From: Saposhnikovia divaricata
Taxonomy: Eukaryota > Streptophyta > Magnoliopsida > Apiales > Apiaceae
Reading direction: 5' to 3'
Assembly (NCBI GenBank): GCA_036435485.1
Contig: CM071600.1
Location: 51,705,546-51,769,545, forward strand
DNA: 64,000 bases
Below, in pieces: positions 55,997-64,000 of this stretch (positions are counted from its first letter, which is position 1; every line of letters begins with the position of its first letter). The notes beneath the pieces were generated by a model. It did no database searches, had not been told where the DNA came from, and worked only from the letters and a program-made list of their open reading frames with translations. The position numbers and the translations under genes were made by a program.

Positions 55997-56700
55997 TTCT
56001 TTTTTTTTTTTTTTTTTTCTTTTTGACAAAATGCAAGGTCATTCCATTAACTTAAACAAGTCTAGCCGGGACAAACCCCCAACTGACAATGCAATCAGGT
56101 TGATAAAATAATAAACGAGCTAAGTAAATAGCCGCATTGTTTCCAGACTGCTTAACAAACTGAATCCAAAGATTCTTGAAACTAAAAAAGGTTACAATGG
56201 TATCCTGATCAATCCTACTAGCATCAGCCCTGAAATCCGTAGTAGCACAATTGACCCTCACATAAATGCGTACTGAAGCCCAATGTTCCAAATCTTCGAC
56301 TGAAGTTGGGGAAGCATAAACTCCCAAAACCGGAACAAACTTTAATTGTGAAAGGTGAGCTCTTGTGAATTCCACTACCATCTCAAGAATACTCCAGCTA
56401 TCTACATGCCGTAAAACAGCTATAGACCTGCCGATACCCCAGCTATCTACATGCCAAAAATCAGCTATAGACATGCCGCAAGTAGCATTGATGCAAGCTC
56501 TCAAGATTTCCCAAAATGCAAAATAAACCAATTTCAGTGGAGAACGCAACCAAACAACCAAAAATAAAACACAACCAAACATAAACCCCAAGCAATTGGG
56601 GAGAAAACCCCAAACAATTGGGGAGAAAAAACAACCCAAAAGGATGGGTACGGCAAAAGAGATCTTACTCAAAAGAGGATTGGATCTCGATTTTATTAAA
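55997..56700 (-). mobile_element. 5'-truncated LINE fragment with poly(A) tail
   Basis: A T-rich run at 56000-56024 is a poly(A) tail on the minus strand. Upstream on that strand is a 206-codon frame (56672-56052) whose C-terminal ~70 residues resemble the RNase H end of plant LINEs: IQFVKQSGNNAAIYLARLLF, then WGFVPARL. The 5' limit is uncertain. A 45-bp unit (CCAGCTATCTACATGCC) is duplicated at about 56392-56480. Confidence 0.6.
56052..56672 (-). pseudogene. LINE ORF2 remnant (RNase H-like C-terminus)
   Basis: The frame has a typical LINE RNase H tail with FVKQSGNNAA(I)YLARL. The start of the domain can be read as VRVNCATTDF, but most of the catalytic core is missing. The hydrophobic N-terminal part of the frame is probably not native LINE protein. 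No function is expected. Confidence 0.5.
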
Positions 56701-58193
56701 AATCAAGAACTAGAAAGAGATTCGGAATGAATGGGAGGGGGGGGGGAGGGAGGGGAGCGAGGGGGCAAAAAGAAAAAAAGAGAAAAAAATATCTTAGAGT
56801 AGTAAAAACATTGGAATCAAACATAATTCGAAATATCATAAATGTTTTTCTCGAATTTCAATCTATATTCACTAATCACTACTATTAGTAGGATCAATAT
56901 GACAATACCTACCTATCCATAGTTGATAAATGCATCTTTATAAGGATCTGGGACTAAGCTGCTGTTATGAATTTGTTCTACTTATGATCTGCTTATGATC
57001 CTCTTCCATGTCAGTTCAAAAAGAACTGGACTTTGTAGATATTCCCAATCCCAGCGAAACTATATACCTGACACAAGAATCTCGCTAGTTTTACGAAGAT
57101 AATAATTAAGTCTAGACCAACGTTCCTAAAATTACAAATGGTCTTCGTATCTTATATATGTAAACCACATTTGGATATTAGATGGTGTACATGCTATCCG
57201 TTGTGCCACGAGGTACGTGGAACTCCTAAACCGTCTCTTAATAAAAATAAAGTTAAAATTTCTAACAGGACACCCTCTCTCACACCCTGCCTGAGTCGTG
57301 TCTTAAAATTAAGGATTAGGTATTAGTCTATTGATTAGAAAACTGATGTAATAAAGTCATTCCATGCATGAACTAAAACCGAAAAGAACAGTTGCCGGCC
57401 TCGTTTGTGTCCCATATTTATATTGGCCACAGCGTATGCTCAACTGCCCCTGCTTCATGCACTTGTCCGATGCAGGGCTTACTAGATTATACAATATGCG
57501 AAGTAACATCTAAGACCTCTTCAATTGTCTTCTTTCTCATATAATAAGGAAATGAATTGATAAGAGATCTCCTAATGGACTCAGACTTGGCTGGTGGTTA
57601 GAAGACTCGGGATTTGTTTGCACAATACAACAAATGGAAACAGGTAACATAGCAGCTTAGCTGGTAAGATATCTTGCACTTGTCAACCTTTTTCCCAGCA
57701 TCGCTATATATAAAATAAACACTATATGTTAAGTAACCAACTCATCCAAAACCTTAAGGTGTTAGAGGGAGACCTTATATGGATTTTATAGAGGGAGGCT
57801 TTATATGGATCTTATATTATATTCTAACACTATATCTGTCAGCTGAGTTTCAAGCTTTGAAATCATCTTCTATTCCGTAAATATAAAATTTAGTTCAGAC
57901 TTTATCCCCTTGAGCCTCTTTGGTATCATCATAAGGTGTTAGAAGAGTTGTTTACTTCATATGATAACAGAGCTCAGTTGTAACTTGTAAGTCTTGAATT
58001 CGAATACTGCTCTTAGTGATCCATTCATTTCATCTCAAAATTTAAATTTTCAATTGTGGGGAGAGTTGGCAACTTAACAATTCCAAGTCTTAGATCGACA
58101 TTGCATCAGAAGAACTCGATGTCAATAAAGAAAAAAAATTTATAATCAGCTTAATAATTACAATTGTCTTCTTATTACAGGATATTAAGCTAG
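56701..58193. other. Intergenic, with a G-rich run
   Basis: At 56737-56765 a run of about 30 bases is almost pure G with single A or C breaks, a candidate G-quadruplex. The rest is AT-rich without a gene. The last bases before 58199 are the GTAAC target duplication. Confidence 0.5.
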
Positions 58194-58198
58194 GTAAC

Positions 58199-59179
58199 TG
58201 ATGTGTCAAAATAACTGCAAGCGCACAGTGTTTAGTTGTAGCAATTACAGGTCGATCCACAGAGACTATGAATTTTCAAAACCCTAATAATTAAATCAGG
58301 CGAACTAGACAAATAGGTTTGAGATGAGTTTTAATTAACCTAATTAAACTAATTAACAAAGATTATCAAATAATATGGAAAACCTAGGAATCCGAATCCG
58401 TTAATCAATCACAATTAATTTCACCTCGCCCTAAAACCAATCCTCTTTTCTTCACAAACAGGATATATCAATTAACGAGACAAGCATATACTATGAAACT
58501 TGTTATCTAACAATAACCTATCAAAACTTCAAGGAGCAAGCATAGGCTATGAAAAATAAATCCGGTAACAATAATATATCAAAATCACTTTGTCAATTGA
58601 ACAATTAAGCACCAAGAAAAATCATGAGAATCAATTAATAAGAACGAGAAGAAATCAAGAGTAATTAAATCAACTTCATCTTCATCCTAGGATAAGAGAA
58701 CTAGCTAGACATGATATCGAAAAACAAACAAGAATTTAAAGCATGAATTGAATAACAGAAAAAGTGTTTTAATAAAGCAAATAAAAATTGTTTGTATTGA
58801 AGGACAACTAAATCTACTCCTACTCCTAAATTATGAATCTAGATCGGTGTCTAAATTGATGTCTAAAGTGGTCTCAAATACAAGAGAGATGACCATATAT
58901 ATAGGGAAAAATAAGGGGTTTGGACCCTTTGAATACAATCCAATCTTGAATATAATTTCTTCAATTTCCTTTTCTTCTCCGATAAGTAATCGATTTTTCC
59001 TCCAATTTCCTTAACTTCAAGTATTTTCCACCTCCTTTCCCTTTTTGCACCTTTTCCTGCTTGAAATTTGTTTTTATTTATTTTCCTACAAAACAAAATA
59101 AAACAATTTATTAATTAATAAAATTACGAAAACTAACATAAAATAGGTATTAAAAATATGATGAATTATGGACCTATCA
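58199..59179 (-). repeat. 3' LTR of the Athila/TAT-like element
   Basis: 981 bp, complete. The plus strand starts TGATGTGTCAAAATAAC and ends GGACCTATCA. Confidence 0.8.
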
Positions 59180-61091
59180 AATGCCCCCATACCTATCTTT
59201 TGCTCGTCCTCGAGAAAAATATATAATAAAATACTACCTAAATATATAATACCACTTCCGTAGGTGATCACGGTTGCATTTGGCATATGCAACAAGCCCT
59301 TTAAACCCCTAGGCAGCCCTAGTGGACGAGTGAGGTCTCGTGAGGGCCTATAGTGAATGTACCCACAAAATCCATCTAGCTCTTGTAAAAGATTTCTCAA
59401 TGCAACACCACACATACAAGTCAGCTCATGCTACATCAACTTATGAAATCAAAGTGAATTTGCAATGTCTTGGTGTGTAAGGTGCAAGTATTCACATAGT
59501 CTACTCAAAGAAATATGCAGCGGTCATTAGAAGTCCACGTCAAGTGTAAAAATGAGTTGGTAACCATGCTAAGCCCACAAGAGTACACCTTAAAGTCAAA
59601 ACTTGGGATCTCATATGCACAAAACAAGCAATAACTCACCTTTCACTCACAAAAGAATATTCACTCAAGAACAAGGGTAAGTGTATCACTCAATTCCAAC
59701 AAAATCATAAGCATGCTTGACATTTGGTATCAATCTAACTTTAACACAACATACATTAATGATGATAATCAAAAGGTCTTTTATTTGGGTTGTAACGGGG
59801 CTAAGGACAAGGTATGTCAAGTAAGGCCAAATAAGGTGAAGTGTCAAAAGCTAGTAGGATCCATAATATATCATACACAACACCATACTTTCTCCCCATA
59901 CATGGATTTCTAATTTTCTTCCAACAAACTGCTTGACTAGTCGAATGAAGAAGGATCTCAAAAACACAGAAACATAATTATGCTCTCATATGATTTTTTT
60001 TCAATTTTTTTTTTCTCTCTTTTTTTTTTTCTTTTTTTTTCTTTTTTTTTTCTGGAGAGCTAAGATAGATAATATAAATATATAAGAAACCACAATCCTT
60101 CTTCAAGAATTTATTGAATAACGACTGACAAGTAAGCAACAAAACCCAATATTTCCCAAAAAGTAATGAACAAAAGTAAACCCCATCTCACACACCTTAT
60201 TACTCCCTCAACTTACTACTAGCCTTTGACAATTGGGATCAAGTATACGTAAGGTTGTACAACAAAAAGGTCTAGGCAAGTAATGTGGTGTGTCACCGAA
60301 AAAATAGGATTAAGCTCAAAGGGGTAACTAATTGATCATATGTAAAGGGTGTGATAATTTGGATAATAATTGGTTATTCCTAAATGCCTTTATCATCTTA
60401 TCATCAAATAATGTCATGCATTTCAAGAAAGGTCTCAAACAAGTGCTAGCAATGCAAACAACATGTGGACACTCAAGCAAACGAATATAAAATGCAAAAG
60501 ATATGCATATGGGCTCAAAATCTCACTTGGTGGCAAAACATAATCAATCCCAAGAAAAAGTCTCTTTAATGCACCTACTTGTACTCAAAGCATGGAAACC
60601 AAATCTTCTTGCACATATTCATGTCCTTTTAATTACTTACAACATTCAATAAGTCTACTAGTTTCAACTCGCTAGTGTATGTGTGTGCACAAGAACTTAG
60701 CTTATCACTTCTCAATCAAAAGCTTCAGAAACACAAGAGTACTATAGCATGTAAGGGTGCATCAAGCCAACTTATAACAAGTAATCATTTCACAAGGCTA
60801 GAATTATTTTTGTATTTTTTTTCATTTTTCAATTTTTTTGGGTTTTTTTTTAAATAATACTACTAAATCCCTCCCCCATACCTAAATCATGCATTGTCCT
60901 CAATGTATGCAAATGAGAGAAAAATGATAAAGGAAAAGGACGAGAATACCTGATAAGGGCATGAGGAGATACATTATTACCTATAACACTCACACACACA
61001 TAAAACACAGACACATATAAAAGAAACACTCACACACACTCCCCCATACCTAAACTTGACTATATGGGAGATACATTACGAAACAGATATA
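59180..61091 (-). other. Non-coding 3' region of the Athila/TAT-like element
   Basis: Contains the polypurine tract (about 59180-59195), a T/C-only stretch at 59995-60052, and two further TAGGTATGGGGGA-type sites (minus strand, near 60870 and 61042). No ORF of note. Such long 3' spacers are usual in this lineage. Confidence 0.65.
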
Positions 61092-61589
61092 CTAACCAAT
61101 ACCAGATCGAGGGAAAATAACATTCATAACACAATCAACACACATGTGAAACACACCCACAAAAACACCATTATCCACTAGAGAAATATGATCATATACC
61201 AGAATAAAACTCATACCACTAACATCATTCATAAACCAATTAGACGCTTCTTTATGTTGTTTAAGCAGATTGATCACTTGAAATTCTTGGTTATGAACTA
61301 AGTCACAAGAAAAAACATGATGAGTTTCATTATCAACTATCAAAGACTGATCCAGAGTGGAAAAAGACGGATTAGGACCGAAAGTGGGTGGCTCACCAAC
61401 AGAAGTCTTAACAACGGACTTAGGATTAAAAGAAATATCCTCAAATTGAGTGGCATGCTTAGAACAAATGGCATTCAATTCATCTAACATCTCATCAGAA
61501 GAAAAATTTCTATACAACTCATGAAGTTCTTTATTACTCTCATACTCTAACAAAACATCTTCCTCAAATAAACTAGACAAATAATTCAA
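61092..61589 (-). pseudogene. gypsy pol fragment (linker before RT)
   Basis: A 165-codon frame. NLLKQHKEASNWFMNDVSGM corresponds to the KEAIGWTIADIKGISP-type stretch just before RT in Athila/TAT polyproteins. It is cut at both sides: the left LTR joins its start and a stop follows soon after the match ends. Confidence 0.55.
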
Positions 61590-62484
61590 TAATAATTAAA
61601 TCAGGCGAACTAGACAAATAGGTTTGAGATGAGTTTTAATTAACCTAATTAAACTAATTAACAAAGATTATCAAATAATATGGAAAACCTAGGAATCCGA
61701 ATCCGTTAATCAATCACAATTAATTTCACCTCGCCCTAAAACCAATCCTCTTTTCTTCACAAACAGGATATATCAATTAACGAGACAAGCATATACTATG
61801 AAACTTGTTATCTAACAATAACCTATCAAAACTTCAAGGAGCAAGCATAGGCTATGAAAAATAAATCCGGTAACAATAATATATCAAAATCACTTTGTCA
61901 ATTGAACAATTAAGCACCAAGAAAAATCATGAGAATCAATTAATAAGAACGAGAAGAAATCAAGAGTAATTAAATCAACTTCATCTTCATCCTAGGATAA
62001 GAGAACTAGCTAGACATGATATCGAAAAACAAACAAGAATTTAAAGCATGAATTGAATAACAGAAAAAGTGTTTTAATAAAGCAAATAAAAATTGTTTGT
62101 ATTGAAGGACAACTAAATCTACTCCAACTCCTAAATTATGAATCTAGATCGGTGTCTAAATTGATGTCTAAAGTGGTCTCAAATACAAGAGAGATGACCA
62201 TATATATAGGGAAAAATAAGGGGTTTGGACCCTTTGAATACAATCCAATCTTGAATATAATTTCTTCAATTTCCTTTTCTTCTCCGATAAGTAATCGATT
62301 TTTCCTCCAATTTCCTTAACTTCAAGTATTTTCCACCTCCTTTCCCTTTTTGCACCTTTTCCTGCTTGAAATTTGTTTTTATTTATTTTCCTACAAAACA
62401 AAATAAAACAATTTATTAATTAATAAAATTACGAAAACTAACATAAAATAGGTATTAAAAATATGATGAATTATGGACCTATCA
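61590..62484 (-). repeat. 5' LTR of the Athila/TAT-like element, 3' end missing
   Basis: Matches 58285-59179 almost base for base. The last 86 bp of the LTR (58199-58284 in the other copy) and the primer site are absent. Confidence 0.8.
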
Positions 62485-62489
62485 GTAAC

Positions 62490-62882
62490 CCAAAACAAAA
62501 GAGATTACAGAGCATAAACAGGACATACCCCATAACTTTCTGAGGGCATAACCTTTGGAGGATGACATATTAGCAACCTACATCAATAAGGTATATATGC
62601 CAATAAGTAAACCATGACAAATCACAACATTCTATGAGCAATACAAGTCTTGAAGATATTTATAACTAGTGACATATACAGACTAGAATAGATAACATGA
62701 CAATGTTCTTTAGCGCTTAATGAACGCTTTGTAAATTGCCCTTAAGACAACTCTGGTGTCGTGACTAGCTAAATCCAATTCACAAACAATTAGCTGCTGA
62801 GAGCAGCGTTATAGCAATACATTTATAAGGAAATCACATAATTTTAATTGATACAAACGCTGATACACCATGCTATATATGT
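62490..62882. other. 3' flank of copy 6
   Basis: About 390 bp between the retrotransposon target site and the stop codon of copy 6. It presumably holds the 3' UTR. Nothing else seen. Confidence 0.5.
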
Positions 62883-64000
62883 CTACTTTTTTAAACGCCT
62901 TGACTGCATTACCTTAACAGGGATGCTTTGTTCATTCCTAAAGAAATTTTCAGAATCAACGGCAGATTTCACTTTCACCAACCTTTCAAAATTTGCCCCA
63001 AAATACTTTTCTCCGTAGACTTGTCCTTCGGTGTAACTATCTTTGCCATGATCAGAAACACCAATATCAAGGTCCCTATAGTTCAAAAATGCACCTCTAG
63101 GATTACTAGACACAAATGGTGTCATGAAGCTATACAAACTTCTAATCTGACCAATGTAGTTTTTATCTGCTTCGGCACCTTCCTCCTGCCAATTTACAGA
63201 GTACTGCATCTTGTAAATGTTCCCTGCCCGGTGAGGAAAAGGCGTGGCGGATGACGAAATTTCACTCATTTTCCCACCATAGGGATTAAAAACAAACCCA
63301 ACTTTACCCAACTCCACCATCTTTTTCCATATTGATTCCAACCCATCTTTAGGTATCGGAGTTTGAACATAATCCGATTTCCTCTTCAAGAAATTCACTC
63401 CATCCGAATTCCTCAACAACAACGTATTCAGGGATGTCTTATTATCAAAATTAGCCCACCACATCACTGACCGAATCCAACTCATCTCCAAACAATCAGC
63501 TTTCTTCAATCCCATCTCAGGAAATCCTTTATCCATTACCCCCATTAACCTACTAGAATCACCAAGAAACATCCCAATAAATGTTGCTCTAATAGTCTTC
63601 TCTCCCTTGACCTTCCCATTCACCGGCTGCAAAAGCATCCTGATAAAAAGATCATCATCCAACTTATCCACCACAAACTGATACCTATGAACAATATCAG
63701 TTGCATTCTCATCCAAACTCCTCATAACCCGAAAAACTGTCGTAACTTTAGGCACTTTCACTAAATTAATAGTATAAGACAATATAACACCAAAACTAGC
63801 ACCACCACCACCTCTAATAGCCCAAAACAAATCCTCACCCATTGATTTCCTATCCAAAATTCTACCATTAACATCAACAATCCTAGCATCAACCACATTA
63901 TCAACCGAAAGCCCGAATTTACGTAACATATTACCATACCCTCCACCACTTAAATGACCACCAACTCCAACAGTTGGACAAACACCAGCAGGAAATCCAT
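62883..64000 (-). CDS. BBE-like FAD-linked oxidoreductase, copy 6 (5' end outside the window)
   Basis: The open frame runs to the window edge; about 370 C-terminal residues are present. The first visible residues are GFPAGVCPTVGVGGHLSGGG, giving the flavin Cys and a Val gatekeeper. GGGYG keeps the active-site Tyr. IYKMQY has the Lys and Gln of the AtBBE-like 15 type. NYRDLDIG and a basic C-terminal tail after NEQSIP follow. The His-FAD motif and signal peptide lie beyond the window. It is a different subgroup from copies 1, 2 and 5: Lys/Gln/Tyr like copy 4, but with the oxidase-type Val. The Met at 63929 is internal and not the start. Confidence 0.9.
   Translation of the reverse strand, partial: GFPAGVCPTVGVGGHLSGGGYGNMLRKFGLSVDNVVDARIVDVNGRILDRKSMGEDLFWAIRGGGGASFGVILSYTINLVKVPKVTTVFRVMRSLDENATDIVHRYQFVVDKLDDDLFIRMLLQPVNGKVKGEKTIRATFIGMFLGDSSRLMGVMDKGFPEMGLKKADCLEMSWIRSVMWWANFDNKTSLNTLLLRNSDGVNFLKRKSDYVQTPIPKDGLESIWKKMVELGKVGFVFNPYGGKMSEISSSATPFPHRAGNIYKMQYSVNWQEEGAEADKNYIGQIRSLYSFMTPFVSSNPRGAFLNYRDLDIGVSDHGKDSYTEGQVYGEKYFGANFERLVKVKSAVDSENFFRNEQSIPVKVMQSRRLKK

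Larger units (their letters stand above)
58199..62484 (-). mobile_element. Athila/TAT-like Ty3/gypsy element, mostly deleted inside
   Basis: GTAAC is duplicated at 58194-58198 and 62485-62489. On the minus strand the LTRs start TGATAGGTCCATAATTC. Beside the 3' LTR is a GGTATGGGGGCATT polypurine tract preceded by CGAGGACGAGCAAAAGATA, the usual 3' hallmark of Athila/TAT elements. The LTRs are nearly identical, so the insertion is young, yet the end of the 5' LTR, the primer site, gag, protease, RT and integrase are gone. Confidence 0.8.

Noticed and set aside
58748..62401. Two pairs of identical small ORFs (88 and 77 codons)
   Set aside because: They lie in the two LTRs of the same element and are identical only because the LTRs are. 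No coding features.
2849..64000. Multi-enzyme biosynthetic gene cluster
   Set aside because: Only one enzyme family is present. No P450, methyltransferase, glycosyltransferase or other partner gene was seen.

Overview
This is a nuclear window from a flowering plant. It is AT-rich and carries plant-type LTR retrotransposons, Stowaway- and PIF/Harbinger-like MITEs, hAT and Mutator-like elements, and a tandem array of intronless berberine-bridge-enzyme-like (BBE-like) flavoproteins. The gene family and the transposon types point to a eudicot, perhaps an asterid. The sequence alone does not fix the species.

Host genes. Six BBE-like genes lie on the minus strand: 2849-4432, 22652-24265, 46398-47999, 49373-51013, 52848-54819 (broken by a MITE) and 62883->64000 (cut by the window end). 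All six keep the flavin-binding Cys motif, and the five whose N-terminal half is inside the window also keep the flavin-binding His motif. They fall into groups by active-site residues. The copies at 2.8, 22.7 and 52.8 kb form one young clade (SGGH preceded by RIL, Phe or Leu where Tyr is usual, Asn where Lys is usual). The copy at 49.4 kb has the Tyr/Lys/Gln/Leu set recalled for the monolignol dehydrogenase AtBBE-like 15. The copies at 46.4 and 62.9 kb are distinct again. No other enzyme type is present, so this is a tandem paralogue cluster and not a visible multi-enzyme pathway cluster. A decayed fragment of an unrecognised plant gene lies at 1063-2013.

Transposons fill the gaps. At 5394-20061 is a minus-strand, apparently non-coding LTR element (TSD cagcc). 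Nested in it at 6980-19167 (TSD gaatc) is a young 12.2 kb Sire/Maximus-type copia element. That element has a deleted integrase/RT core and an intact 1595-codon extra ORF after the RNase H. At 20348-21797 is a duplicated hAT end plus a hAT element. At 26204-27012 is a Mutator-like foldback element. At 27336-44075 is a nest: a 5'-truncated Tekay/Del-like gypsy element abutting a decayed Tork-like copia element, which itself holds two solo LTRs. At 44790-45281 is a perfect 246-bp tandem duplication. At 55997-56700 is a 5'-truncated LINE, and at 58199-62484 an internally deleted Athila/TAT-like gypsy element.

How it fits together. The array appears to have grown by tandem duplication on one strand and been spread out by successive retrotransposon insertions. 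One copy was recently inactivated by a 385-bp MITE. TATA boxes lie 33-56 bp upstream of the start codon of each gene whose 5' end is visible, although the one of the disrupted copy looks degraded. All family names were assigned by reading motifs, without a database search.
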